From Flavobacterium sp. 5 (GTDB taxonomy: Bacteria > Bacteroidota > Bacteroidia > Flavobacteriales > Flavobacteriaceae), in assembly GCF_002813295.1 (NCBI RefSeq), contig NZ_PHUE01000001.1:682001-746000 (forward strand): a stretch of DNA of 64,000 nucleotides. The letters run 5' to 3'. Numbering within the stretch: position 1 is the stretch's first letter; each line of letters opens with the position of its first letter. A program made the translations under genes and the position numbers. Shown piece by piece: positions 23,133 through 33,062 of this stretch. A model generated the notes under the pieces. The model was not told the DNA's origin. It saw only the letters and a program-made list of their open reading frames with translations, and did no database searches.

Positions 23133-25934
23133 CTATACAGCCAGAATATATTCTACTAGACCTTGTTCATGTGTTAAATCCATTTTTTTACGCAAACGAT
23201 ATCTTTTTATTTCTACGCTACGAACAGAAATATTCAATAATGGAGCCATTTCTTTAGAAGACAAATTTAATCTCAAGTAAGCACACAATCTTAAATCATT
23301 TGGAGTTAATGACGAATGAGCTTCTTTCATTTTTTTCAAGAAATCTTTATCGGTTTTATCAAAAGCCTCTTGAAAAACACTCCAAGAATCTTTACCACTA
23401 ATATTTCTATTAATAGTAGAAATTACTGATTTGACACTTTTATTATCACTTTCGTTAGTATTTTTTAAATCTTCATGAATGTAAGCTAGTAATTCATTTT
23501 TACTATTTAGATTCATTGCAGAGGCCGCAAGTTCTTTATTAATAGCATCAACGTCTTGGGACAATTGTTCATTCTTAAGACGCATCATTTGATGCTCATT
23601 TTCTAATTCTTTAATTTCTAATAGTAAATTATTCTCCTCAATCAATTTTATTTCCTTTTTATGATAATAACTAACATATTGTTCGTGCATTAATTTAATT
23701 AAAATCAATCCTAGAACAAAATAAACTATAATAGCTAAAGTTGTGCCATACCATGGTTTTTGAATTGTGAAAGTATATACTACAGTATTATCAAGATTCG
23801 AGTTAGCATATTTAGCTCTTACTTTAAAAACATAATCACCTGCAGGCAAATTTTTAAAATTAACCGAAGATTTTACATTCCATTCACTCCAGCGATCCTG
23901 AAAACCTTCCAGCATATATTGATACTCTGCATTAATATATTTGTTGTATTCTGGAACCGTGTAATAAAAATTTATATTATTCTCGTCATTTTTAAAACTT
24001 CCTTTTTCATGAATTGAATTATTATGACTCGGCTCATTCAAAGCATTAGTTACTACACTAGATAGCAATACTTTATAATCCTTAAAAATCAAATCATTTA
24101 TATTCATAGTATAAAACCCGTCGGTAGCTCCAAAGAAATAATTAGATGGAGATAATTGTTTAATATTCTCATATCCCAACATTGAATTACTCAATGAAAC
24201 AGGAATTGGAATACTATTCTGTTTAAGCTGTTTACTTAATTTAGATGCTGAATAATAATTAATATAATTTTTAGAAAACAACCATATTCTGTTAGAACTA
24301 TCTACAATCATCTTACCTGAAGTGTACTGGTCTTTATCAAAAACAGAGCTTAATAAGACATCTTTTTCAAATTGCTTAGTCTTATCATTTAATTTAAAAA
24401 CCCCACCTTTATATGCATAATAAATTGAGTTATTAAATTTGACTAAACCAGCATTCTTACCTTTAGTTGGTTCTTTGTATATTGAATACTTTTTGATATT
24501 TTGAAGTTTACCATTAGTTTCTAATCTAAAAACTCCCTTGTATTCATGGCTAACATAAATCTCAAAATTATTAGTGATTTCAAGATATCTTGAGGAATAT
24601 TCAAACCCATTGAGTTTATTTCTAAAACTCCATTCATTATTCTTTTTTTCCAAGACCGAAATACCATAATAGTTCCCTTGTAATAAAAGCTCATTATGAC
24701 CTGGAACCCTAGTAAAATTCCATGTTCCAGATTTAGAAAAAATAAGATGAGCATTTCCATTATTGACCACAAATGTTCCGCTATGATGACCACAAAACAA
24801 GGTTCCATCATAAACAAACAGAGACCATACCTGTCCTTTTGTTCCCTTTACAAAAGTAAAATCCTCATCACTCTTAAAATCCTTGTAAAACAACCCTTGA
24901 TTAGTTCCTACATACAATTTATCATTATAAAGCTGAGATGTATATACCGTTCCTAAAACCCCCGAATTATCAACAAAACTCTGTATCGGAGATTTTAAAT
25001 TGATACAACTAATACCATTATCTAAACCAACCCATAAATTATTGTCAAAATCTTCAAATAAAGATAGCGCTGTATTATTACTCAAACCTTTTCTTTGTGT
25101 GATATGGAATTTTAATTTTCCTTCTTTACTTAAAATAAAAATTCCATTCGAAACAGTTCCAACAACAAAACCACCATCTGATAGAGTTTCACAACTATAC
25201 ACACTCCCTTCAGAAAACTCATTATCAATCTCTGTAGGGAATTTAGTTAATACATTTCCGGACAATTCATAAAAACCAGAACTTTGAGTCGATATCAATA
25301 ATTTATCTTCTTTTGCAAAAACATTAACAATAAGATTATTCTTTAATATAGGATTATCAGAAACCAACCTAATCATACCAGCTTCAATCTCATATAACCC
25401 TTGATTAATAGGCTGATAATAAATAGAATTTGCAGTTTTAAAAGATTTAAAAATATAACCATTGGGAGAAATTATTTTAAAATCGCCTTTATTAACATCA
25501 TAAATATAAATTCGGTGCGAAGATTGAAAAACTACCCAATGATCATAACTTAAAATATTCCAGAAATTTTCGTCATCTAAAAACTTCGACTGGACAAATT
25601 TACTAAGTGAATGATATTTTAATAATCCATCAGCTTTTCTTTTCCAAAAGCCAAATTCCATGTAACTTCCAGTATAAATTCTATCACCAATTACTTTAAC
25701 AGACCTAATGATAGTTTCATTGGGAGAAGGATACAATTGCCAATAAGAACCATTAAATTCTAGAAGCCCCTCATTATTTGCAAAAAAAACAAATTGATTT
25801 TTATCTTGTGAAATCATCCAGTTTTGATTTCCTGCTCCATATAAATTTGGTGCATAATTTACAATTGGCGGTAAACATTGAGAAAAAACAGAAATAGATA
25901 GGAGAAAAAAAAGTGAGGTTAGTTTTGTTTTCAT
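23133..25934 (-). CDS. SusR-like membrane-spanning regulator (beta-propeller, Y_Y_Y, LuxR-type HTH)
   Basis: The 933-residue protein has a signal peptide (1-18), a long periplasmic sensor built from reg_prop-type propeller repeats (about 30-630, for example NLWVGLDNGISCI and FFGATDGFYTMN), a Y_Y_Y domain (about 655-722), one membrane helix (about 727-747), a cytoplasmic coiled coil (750-815) and a C-terminal helix-turn-helix (about 875-925, LNISVRSVEIKRYRLRKKMD). It has no histidine kinase or receiver domain, so it is the SusR type, which senses a periplasmic sugar and binds DNA directly. It lies upstream of the second glucan operon. Its likely targets are the two promoters with the GTTGTGGT box. 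Confidence 0.88.
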   Translation of the reverse strand: MKTKLTSLFFLLSISVFSQCLPPIVNYAPNLYGAGNQNWMISQDKNQFVFFANNEGLLEFNGSYWQLYPSPNETIIRSVKVIGDRIYTGSYMEFGFWKRKADGLLKYHSLSKFVQSKFLDDENFWNILSYDHWVVFQSSHRIYIYDVNKGDFKIISPNGYIFKSFKTANSIYYQPINQGLYEIEAGMIRLVSDNPILKNNLIVNVFAKEDKLLISTQSSGFYELSGNVLTKFPTEIDNEFSEGSVYSCETLSDGGFVVGTVSNGIFILSKEGKLKFHITQRKGLSNNTALSLFEDFDNNLWVGLDNGISCINLKSPIQSFVDNSGVLGTVYTSQLYNDKLYVGTNQGLFYKDFKSDEDFTFVKGTKGQVWSLFVYDGTLFCGHHSGTFVVNNGNAHLIFSKSGTWNFTRVPGHNELLLQGNYYGISVLEKKNNEWSFRNKLNGFEYSSRYLEITNNFEIYVSHEYKGVFRLETNGKLQNIKKYSIYKEPTKGKNAGLVKFNNSIYYAYKGGVFKLNDKTKQFEKDVLLSSVFDKDQYTSGKMIVDSSNRIWLFSKNYINYYSASKLSKQLKQNSIPIPVSLSNSMLGYENIKQLSPSNYFFGATDGFYTMNINDLIFKDYKVLLSSVVTNALNEPSHNNSIHEKGSFKNDENNINFYYTVPEYNKYINAEYQYMLEGFQDRWSEWNVKSSVNFKNLPAGDYVFKVRAKYANSNLDNTVVYTFTIQKPWYGTTLAIIVYFVLGLILIKLMHEQYVSYYHKKEIKLIEENNLLLEIKELENEHQMMRLKNEQLSQDVDAINKELAASAMNLNSKNELLAYIHEDLKNTNESDNKSVKSVISTINRNISGKDSWSVFQEAFDKTDKDFLKKMKEAHSSLTPNDLRLCAYLRLNLSSKEMAPLLNISVRSVEIKRYRLRKKMDLTHEQGLVEYILAV

Positions 25935-25972
25935 TTAGGCTTGTTTTTGGTTTGTTTTTGGTTTGGAGATTA

Positions 25973-25980
25973 CAAATTTA
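25973..25980 (-). promoter_or_regulatory. -7 element for the SusR-like regulator gene
   Basis: CAAATTTA on the plus strand is TAAATTTG on the minus strand, a TAnnTTTG match 38 bases upstream of the start at 25934. The leader contains a short tandem repeat (TTTTTGGTTTG twice on the plus strand). Confidence 0.5.
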
Positions 25981-26118
25981 AAACTAAAACTATTCAATAG
26001 ATTAAAAAGCTATACATATTAACTATACAATTCTAAAAAACAACTTTCACCTATCAAAATGATTATTGAAGCTAAAATTTGTGATTCGTTCATCTCCAAT
26101 TCTCAATTGGAAAATGAT

Positions 26119-26126
26119 TACTTTTG
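26119..26126 (+). promoter_or_regulatory. -7 element for uvrA
   Basis: TACTTTTG matches TAnnTTTG and ends 18 bases before the ATG at 26145. It overlaps a TTG at 26124 that would otherwise extend the frame, which rules that start out. Confidence 0.6.
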
Positions 26127-26144
26127 TGGAAATTTATTTTTAGT

Positions 26145-28940
26145 ATGTCAATTGATATTTCCAAACTCGATCCAAAGAAGAACATCATTATAAAAGGTGC
26201 ACAAGTACATAATTTAAAAAATGTAGATGTGGCTATTCCTAGAAACAAACTTGTAGTTATTACAGGACTTTCTGGCTCTGGTAAATCCAGTTTAGCTTTC
26301 GATACTTTATATGCAGAAGGACAACGTCGGTATGTAGAGAGCTTATCTTCATACGCCAGACAATTCTTAGGCCGTTTAGACAAACCAAAAGTGGAATATA
26401 TCAAAGGAATTGCGCCTGCAATTGCTATAGAGCAAAAGGTAAATACAACCAATGCCCGTTCTACAGTTGGTACATCCACCGAAATTTACGATTACATCAA
26501 GTTATTATTTGCCAGAATTGGTAGAACGTATTCACCAATTTCTGGAAAAGAAGTCAAAAAAAATACCGTTACTGATGTTGTTACTACTGTCAAAACCCTT
26601 GAAATTGATAGTAAATGGTTGCTCTTAGCTCCTATTCATCTCGAAGAAGGCAGACAATTGGAAGATAAATTAAAAGTATTATTACAACAAGGATTTGCAA
26701 GGATATTGGTAAATAATGAAATGGTTCGTTTGGATGACTTTACCACTACTGAACAGCATTCTTTAGATCATAAAGACATTTTACTTATTATTGATAGAAT
26801 TATAGTTAAAGACGAAGAAGAGTTTTATAATAGACTATCAGATGCTGTACAAACAGCTTTTTTTGAAGGGAAAGGAATTTGTTATTTACAAGAATTAAAT
26901 TCAGATAAAATACTTTCTTTTTCCAATAATTTTGAATTGGATGGTATTACTTTTCTAGAACCCAATGTACATTTATTTAGTTTCAACAACCCGTATGGAG
27001 CATGTCCTGCTTGTGAAGGATATGGAAATATCATAGGAATCGATAGTGAATTGGTTATTCCAAACACCTCTCTTTCTATCTTTGAAAACGCAATTTTTCC
27101 TTGGCGTGGCGAAAGTATGAGTTGGTTTCGTGACGAATTAGTAAATCATGCATACAAATTTGATTTTCCAATACATAAACCTTTCTTTCAACTTACTGAA
27201 GAGCAAAAAGATTTAATTTGGACAGGAAACAAGTATTTCCAAGGACTCAATAGTTTTTTTAAAGAACTTGAAGAAAAAAATTACAAGATTCAAAATAGAG
27301 TAATGCTTTCCCGTTATAGAGGAAAAACGAAATGTCATGTTTGCAAAGGAAAACGCTTGAGAAACGAAGCCTCTTATGTAAAGATAAATGATAAAACAGT
27401 TTCGGATTTAGTTGATTTACCTATTAAACATTTAGTTGAATTTTTCAAAAACATTGCGTTAGATGAATATGAAAAACAAATTGCAAAACGTTTATTAATC
27501 GAAATCAACAATCGACTATCGTTTTTATCCGAAGTTGGATTGAATTACCTGACATTAAATAGAAATTCATCAACTCTTTCTGGTGGAGAATCTCAACGTA
27601 TCAACTTAGCTACTTCTTTAGGCAGTAGTCTTGTCGGATCCATGTATATTCTAGATGAACCGAGCATTGGATTACATCCAAAAGACACTGAGCGTTTAAT
27701 AAAAGTTCTAATATCCTTAAGGGATTTAGGTAATACCGTGATTGTTGTCGAACACGATGAAGACATTATGAAAGCGGCCGACATGATTATTGATATAGGT
27801 CCGGAAGCTGGAACGCAAGGTGGAAATCTTGTCGCTCAGGGCACTTATGATGAAATATTGAAATCAAGTTCGCTAACCGCAAAATATTTGAATGGTGAGC
27901 TTGAAATCAGCGTTCCAAAGAAAAGACGAACATCAAAAAGTTTCATTGAAATAAAAGGAGCTAGAGAAAACAATCTACAAAATATAGATGTTACAGTTCC
28001 TCTTGATGTACTAACAGTTATTACAGGAGTTTCAGGTAGTGGAAAAAGTACACTCGTAAAGAAAATTCTTTTTCCTGCTATGCAGAAGAAGCTAGATAAT
28101 GCAGGTGAAAAAGCAGGCCAATTTACTGAATTATCGGGTTCTTTTTCTCAAATAAAGCATATAGAATACGTAGATCAAAATCCTATTGGAAGAAGTTCAA
28201 GATCTAATCCTGTTACCTACATCAAAGCCTATGACGATATTCGGGAATTATATGCCAAAGAAAAACTTTCAAAAGTAAGAGGTTATCAAGCAAAACATTT
28301 TTCTTTTAATGTTGATGGAGGAAGATGTGAGACCTGTAAAGGTGAAGGTTCTATTAACGTAGAAATGGTTTTTATGGCCGATGTGCAACTACCATGTGAG
28401 ACCTGTAATGGAAAACGTTTCAAAAAAGAAGTTCTAGAAGTAGCATTTGATGGCAAAAATATTCACGACATTTTAACAATGACTATTGACGATTCCATTA
28501 TTTTCTTTGAAAAGAATAAACAAACAAAAATCACACAAAAACTGCAACCTCTACAAGATGTTGGCTTGGGCTATGTCCAATTAGGGCAATCCTCATCAAC
28601 CCTATCAGGTGGTGAAGCACAACGTATCAAACTGGCTTCTTTTTTGGTCAAAGGAACAATAAAAGAAAAAGCTCTTTTTGTATTTGATGAACCTACAACC
28701 GGATTACATTTTCATGACATTAAAAAACTAATGGCTTCTTTTGATGCTCTAATAGAAAAAGGGCATTCAATATTAGTGATAGAACATAATCTTGATTTAA
28801 TCAAATGTGCAGATTGGGTAATTGATCTTGGTCCTGAAGGAGGAGAAAACGGTGGATTATTACTCGCAGTAGGAACTCCAGAAGAAATTGTAAAAAACAA
28901 AAAATCAGTTACAGCAAAATATTTAAAAGAGAAACTATAA
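26145..28940 (+). CDS. uvrA: Excinuclease ABC subunit A
   Basis: The 931-residue protein is UvrA, the damage-recognition ATPase of nucleotide excision repair, which loads UvrB onto lesions. It has two ABC ATPase halves: Walker [11 protein letters not shown] (41-50) and [10 protein letters not shown] in the second half, signatures LSGGESQRI and LSGGEAQRI, and Walker B blocks [10 protein letters not shown] and [10 protein letters not shown]. Zinc-module cysteines are seen as [24 protein letters not shown] and CETCNGKR. I use the ATG at 26145 ([10 protein letters not shown]) because the upstream TTG lies inside the promoter element. The gene stands alone with a terminator behind it. Confidence 0.97.
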   Translation: MSIDISKLDPKKNIIIKGAQVHNLKNVDVAIPRNKLVVITGLSGSGKSSLAFDTLYAEGQRRYVESLSSYARQFLGRLDKPKVEYIKGIAPAIAIEQKVNTTNARSTVGTSTEIYDYIKLLFARIGRTYSPISGKEVKKNTVTDVVTTVKTLEIDSKWLLLAPIHLEEGRQLEDKLKVLLQQGFARILVNNEMVRLDDFTTTEQHSLDHKDILLIIDRIIVKDEEEFYNRLSDAVQTAFFEGKGICYLQELNSDKILSFSNNFELDGITFLEPNVHLFSFNNPYGACPACEGYGNIIGIDSELVIPNTSLSIFENAIFPWRGESMSWFRDELVNHAYKFDFPIHKPFFQLTEEQKDLIWTGNKYFQGLNSFFKELEEKNYKIQNRVMLSRYRGKTKCHVCKGKRLRNEASYVKINDKTVSDLVDLPIKHLVEFFKNIALDEYEKQIAKRLLIEINNRLSFLSEVGLNYLTLNRNSSTLSGGESQRINLATSLGSSLVGSMYILDEPSIGLHPKDTERLIKVLISLRDLGNTVIVVEHDEDIMKAADMIIDIGPEAGTQGGNLVAQGTYDEILKSSSLTAKYLNGELEISVPKKRRTSKSFIEIKGARENNLQNIDVTVPLDVLTVITGVSGSGKSTLVKKILFPAMQKKLDNAGEKAGQFTELSGSFSQIKHIEYVDQNPIGRSSRSNPVTYIKAYDDIRELYAKEKLSKVRGYQAKHFSFNVDGGRCETCKGEGSINVEMVFMADVQLPCETCNGKRFKKEVLEVAFDGKNIHDILTMTIDDSIIFFEKNKQTKITQKLQPLQDVGLGYVQLGQSSSTLSGGEAQRIKLASFLVKGTIKEKALFVFDEPTTGLHFHDIKKLMASFDALIEKGHSILVIEHNLDLIKCADWVIDLGPEGGENGGLLLAVGTPEEIVKNKKSVTAKYLKEKL

Positions 28941-28973
28941 GTCAAAATTCAACTATTTACTTTTTTCTAAATA

Positions 28974-29004
28974 AAAAGCCATGACAATTAATGTCATGGC
29001 TTTT
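28974..29004. terminator. Terminator after uvrA
   Basis: AAAAGCCATGACA (28974-28986) and TGTCATGGCTTTT (28992-29004) form a perfect 13-bp stem with a 5-base loop and a T run. Confidence 0.85.
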
Positions 29005-29163
29005 CCCATTATACCTTTATACAACGACTAAGTTTTTTTAAACAATTTTAAAAATAACTTAAATTTTATCAAAGATTGACAGTTTTGTACTAATCCAATC
29101 TTTATTTTTTAAACGAAATTCTTCCTATCAGTCTGTGGAATTCTATTAGCTAGATTTAAAAAA

Positions 29164-29460
29164 TTAACCCAGATAACATTTTTCTTCAAAAACAACCCCT
29201 TCCTCATCAATAGCTACCAAAACCTTTTGATCTTTGGCTGTAACTTGTGTCATATACAACCAAGGTAACGACCACATACCAAGTGTTGCACAACAGATCA
29301 AAAAATTCAAACTATGATTGATTTTTTTACCTTCTTTATACAATACAGTAAAAGGTAATTTATCATTTCTCTCTACTACAACAAAACCATTTTGAATTTT
29401 ATTCGCAATAACTTTTGTAAATAGATTTAATTTATCCTGTTTAATAAAATGATTTTTCAT
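29164..29460 (-). CDS. Hypothetical small membrane protein
   Basis: A 98-residue protein of no family I recognise. The first half is basic and soluble (NGFVVVERNDKLPFTVLYKEGKKINH). Residues 50-70 (SLNFLICCATLGMWSLPWLYM) form one hydrophobic segment, and a short acidic C-terminus reads VAIDEEGVVFEEKCYLG. The layout suits a small inner-membrane protein with domains on both sides. It has its own promoter match about 50 bases upstream and is followed by convergent uvrA, so it is transcribed alone. Confidence 0.6.
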   Translation of the reverse strand: MKNHFIKQDKLNLFTKVIANKIQNGFVVVERNDKLPFTVLYKEGKKINHSLNFLICCATLGMWSLPWLYMTQVTAKDQKVLVAIDEEGVVFEEKCYLG

Positions 29461-29510
29461 CCTCTAGACATTTAATTTAATAAAGCATTTATCTGGCATT
29501 GTGAACTAAA

Positions 29511-29518
29511 CAAATATA
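29511..29518 (-). promoter_or_regulatory. -7 element for the 98-residue gene
   Basis: CAAATATA on the plus strand reads TATATTTG on the minus strand, 50 bases upstream of the start at 29460. Confidence 0.45.
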
Positions 29519-29726
29519 ATACTCCTTTAGAGACTCTGCAATACCAACTTTTGGTGATATTAAAATTAAAAAAAATTAAATTACTGAATTTCAACAAGTT
29601 AAATATTACAAAATCAAAAAAGTGCAAAAATACTCGTCAGACTATGCTGTAAAAAAAAATAAACAATATTTCACCTACAAAAAAAACACAATAAAATTAA
29701 AATTTAACACGTGCTTATGTATAAAT

Positions 29727-31409
29727 TTATTTTTTATCAGAAATATTAAATCCTGGGGTCGAATAATCTTTATCAAGATAATCATTTGGAATAGTTGTTC
29801 TGTTTCCATCTCGAAGAGAAGTATAATGAGAAGACATAATTTCTAAACCTGCTTCATTAAAACAATCTTGAATATTTTGATGAAGTTTTGAATAAATAGA
29901 TGGTTGCTGATTTGGTTGTTTGGTATAAGCATTAATTTCATACGAAACATAAAAATCATTTAAACTCGTTTGCAAAACAAAAGGTACTGGAGACTTTTCA
30001 AGTGAATCAGTTCTCATAGCGGCAGCAATAAGTGCTTTATGAACATCAACCCATGGCGTATCATATCCAATAGTGATTGTGGTATGAATTAACAATCCAT
30101 TGGATTCTTTATTGGTGTTTGCAGAATAATTAATTGAAGAACTTGACAAAACAGTAGCATTAGGAATTGTAATATCCTCTTGCTTTGGCGTTCGAACTCT
30201 TGTAACCAAAGAACTTTTCTCTGTAACGGTCCCTGTCACATCTCCAATTTTTATAAAATCACCTATCTTAAATGGACGCATATAAGTAATTACTAACCCT
30301 GCAACCATATTAGCAATCGCATTCGAAGAGCCTAAAGAAAATAAAATCCCTACAAAAACAGATACTCCCTGAAAAATAGGTGAATTAGATCCTGGCAAAT
30401 AAGGAAAGACTATAACTATCATAAAAGCATAAACTAGAACTTTTATAATATTAAAAGTTGGCATAGCCCAATCGCTATAAAAACCTTCAATTTTAATTTG
30501 TCCACTATGAATTTCATCAACAAAAAATTTGATCACTTTTAAGATGAATCTAAATAGCACGACAATTACTAATATTGAAAACAAATTAGGTAAAAAATGA
30601 ACAAAACCCATCAAAGCTGCTTTAGCAGGAGAAAATATCCAGTTCAAAAGAACAGATGCATAGTTCTTTGTCTCTGGAAAAACACTAAAAAGAGCAGGTA
30701 AAGAAATGTAAAATATAAATATTAAAAAAAATATTCGCACCATTGTCACCAATTTCAAAACAAATTCCAATTGTTTATCGGGTGATAAAACACTAGATTC
30801 TTTAATTTTAAATCCTGAAAAATAACGTTCTTTATTTTCGATAATTAAAAATCGTAGCCATCTAAACAATTTATTAATTGCAAATACAATTAGAATTATA
30901 AAAGTAATTAGTAACAAAGCAAGTCCAATCCTTTTTGCCCAATCTATATTCTCATTGTCTGATTTTTGAAAAAGAACTGCTTTTTGAATAATCGCTAAAT
31001 TTTTTTGTGCTAGAGCAAAATCAGTACTCCCCATTGTTTTTCCATCCAAATCAGTAACAGACATTACTAAAAAATCTTTTTTGTATACAATATCAAGGCT
31101 AATTTCGGACCTAGACAAACTCAATGAATCTTTACTGAAAAAAGGATCTTTATATAGTATTTCAATTCTACTGGTAATGGCATTAGCACGATTTTGGGCA
31201 TTGAAAGATCCAATTTTATTATAAACAGTAAATAAAGTATCTCTAAAAGGAGCTACTGGGTAACCTTTTAAATTAGATTTTTTTTGAGAAAGTACATTAC
31301 TACTAGAGTCTACTGCATTTAAAGTTTCTTCGGGCTTCTTAGTTTGAGAAAATACGAGTATAGAACATCCAAGAAAAACATAAAGCAATATTGTTTTAAA
31401 ATTTATCAT
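29727..31409 (-). CDS. MscS-family mechanosensitive channel
   Basis: The 560-residue protein has a signal peptide (1-21, ending VFSQ), a periplasmic N-terminal region (about 25-160), a first helix near 162-182, further helices between about 215 and 360, and the MscS pore and beta domain (VFVGILFSLGSSNAIANMVAGLVI pore helix near 350; FKIGDFIKIGDVTGTVTEKS near 385). The glycine/alanine-packed pore helix and the following beta domain place it in the MscS superfamily, like other long bacterial members with an added N-terminal domain. It releases solutes on hypo-osmotic shock. It has its own promoter match and is transcribed away from uvrA's end. Confidence 0.88.
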   Translation of the reverse strand: MINFKTILLYVFLGCSILVFSQTKKPEETLNAVDSSSNVLSQKKSNLKGYPVAPFRDTLFTVYNKIGSFNAQNRANAITSRIEILYKDPFFSKDSLSLSRSEISLDIVYKKDFLVMSVTDLDGKTMGSTDFALAQKNLAIIQKAVLFQKSDNENIDWAKRIGLALLLITFIILIVFAINKLFRWLRFLIIENKERYFSGFKIKESSVLSPDKQLEFVLKLVTMVRIFFLIFIFYISLPALFSVFPETKNYASVLLNWIFSPAKAALMGFVHFLPNLFSILVIVVLFRFILKVIKFFVDEIHSGQIKIEGFYSDWAMPTFNIIKVLVYAFMIVIVFPYLPGSNSPIFQGVSVFVGILFSLGSSNAIANMVAGLVITYMRPFKIGDFIKIGDVTGTVTEKSSLVTRVRTPKQEDITIPNATVLSSSSINYSANTNKESNGLLIHTTITIGYDTPWVDVHKALIAAAMRTDSLEKSPVPFVLQTSLNDFYVSYEINAYTKQPNQQPSIYSKLHQNIQDCFNEAGLEIMSSHYTSLRDGNRTTIPNDYLDKDYSTPGFNISDKK

Positions 31410-31475
31410 AATTTATTTTTTTAGATTATCTATAACAAGTCTCTTATGTTAGCAAAACAACAGAAACTATACTTA

Positions 31476-31483
31476 CAAATATA
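31476..31483 (-). promoter_or_regulatory. -7 element for the MscS-family gene
   Basis: CAAATATA on the plus strand reads TATATTTG on the minus strand, 66 bases upstream of the start at 31409. Confidence 0.45.
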
Positions 31484-31550
31484 AAAAAAACAAAATTATA
31501 AAAACTTAAATATCAATTAGAAAACATCGCAAAATCATTCAGTAACAGAT

Positions 31551-33020
31551 TTATTTTCCTTTCCTAATTTTCAAAAAAACTTTATCTAAAGTTTGATTTA
31601 TTTCTGCCGAAATAACAAACTTATAATTGAGGTATATGTACACCAAAGTCACTAAAATAGATTTTAAACAAATAGCTATAATAGGGTATATCGGAAACTT
31701 CCAAAAATAAAACAATAAAAAAACTATAAACGTTATTCCTAATGAATGTAGTGTTTGTTTTGTGAATGGATACAAATGCATTCTTTTTACAACAAAAAGT
31801 AATTTAGCAAGGCTATAACAAGTAATAGACAATAAAGTAGCGAATGCAGAACCCATAATTCCATACAAAGGAATAAAAATCATATTTAACACCACCGTTA
31901 AAACAACCAAACCAACTCCTAAAAACAAAACAGCGCGATAATACTTTGAATTGAAAATTATAGCATTATTATTTCCCAAAATCAAGTCAAAATATTTAGA
32001 AAGTCCAATCATAAACACAACTACAATCCCGCCACTATATTCTTTTGGAACAATCTCATACAACTGAGCAATATTGACAAATATACAGAGCATTACAAAT
32101 CCACCTACGATTTGCAGATTTATAGAAGTCTTTTTATACAAATCATTCAACTCCTCATATTTGTTCTCGTGCATTAATTTAGCAGTAATTGGATACACAA
32201 TTTGGTGCATGGCACGACTTGGCACTGAAATAACCAAAGCAATATAGGTCGCAACCGAATAGTAAGCGATGTTCTCAATCTTCATATAGTAATTTAGCAT
32301 TACTTTATCTCCGTCTAAAAGTAAATTAGCTACACTTCCTGATAAAATAATGTAAAATGAATAAACTAAAATTTCTTTTGCTTTTTCAGGAATACCAAAT
32401 TCAAAAACAGGCTTTCTTATTTTAAACGCATAAAGCATTGTAACCAAAAAGGCAACAAAATAAATACCCGTAGTTAAATAAATAAAATCAACAGCTGTAA
32501 TCCATTTAAAATAGAGAGCAAAAAGAGCCAATAATGAAAATAATCGTAAACCTACTTCCTTTATAAAATTACCAAAAACAGAATGCATATGCACTCTTGC
32601 CCAAGCATAGAAAATTTCAAAATAGGCCATACAAAGAGCTACGAAAGGGATAAGCCAGATATAACTTTTTACTATTGCATTTTTCTTTGTCATGAAAAAA
32701 GCAATCTCATCATAAAAAACGAAACCTAGCAAAACGATTGGAATAATTAACAAAATAGGAAATAATACAGTAAACGATAAAAACTGGTTTTTTTCTTTCT
32801 CTGTTTTGCATTGAGAATAAAACTTAACTAAAGTATTTTGCATTCCGATAGCAAACAAGGGCATTATTACATTTGCACAAGACAAGATATAATTTGAAAG
32901 TCCATAAAATGTTTTTCCTAAAATAGGCGGAAATAAAAAAAGCGTGCTAATTCCTCCTATTGCAAAACCGATATAAGTTATTATTGTATTTCGTAAAGAC
33001 TGCTTTAATACTATGCCCAT
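31551..33020 (-). CDS. Oligosaccharide flippase (Wzx/MATE-like)
   Basis: The 489-residue protein has 12-14 predicted membrane helices and no large soluble domain, and the pattern of the polysaccharide-biosynthesis/Wzx family: a start like TIITYIGFAIGGISTLFLFP and a C-terminal FIPLYGIMGSAFATLLSITCYSL block. Such proteins move lipid-linked sugar units across the inner membrane for surface polysaccharide. It is the third gene of a three-gene minus-strand operon with a glycosyltransferase (42 bases upstream) and a YfhO-like protein, which supports a role in cell-surface glycan assembly. Confidence 0.85.
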   Translation of the reverse strand: MGIVLKQSLRNTIITYIGFAIGGISTLFLFPPILGKTFYGLSNYILSCANVIMPLFAIGMQNTLVKFYSQCKTEKEKNQFLSFTVLFPILLIIPIVLLGFVFYDEIAFFMTKKNAIVKSYIWLIPFVALCMAYFEIFYAWARVHMHSVFGNFIKEVGLRLFSLLALFALYFKWITAVDFIYLTTGIYFVAFLVTMLYAFKIRKPVFEFGIPEKAKEILVYSFYIILSGSVANLLLDGDKVMLNYYMKIENIAYYSVATYIALVISVPSRAMHQIVYPITAKLMHENKYEELNDLYKKTSINLQIVGGFVMLCIFVNIAQLYEIVPKEYSGGIVVVFMIGLSKYFDLILGNNNAIIFNSKYYRAVLFLGVGLVVLTVVLNMIFIPLYGIMGSAFATLLSITCYSLAKLLFVVKRMHLYPFTKQTLHSLGITFIVFLLFYFWKFPIYPIIAICLKSILVTLVYIYLNYKFVISAEINQTLDKVFLKIRKGK

Positions 33021-33062
33021 TAATTGGAATTTGAGGTTAAGGTTAAAAAAAAATAAAGTGAA

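Noticed and set aside
26124..26144. TTG start for uvrA seven codons upstream
   Set aside because: It is inside the TAnnTTTG promoter element; ATG at 26145 gives the normal N-terminus.
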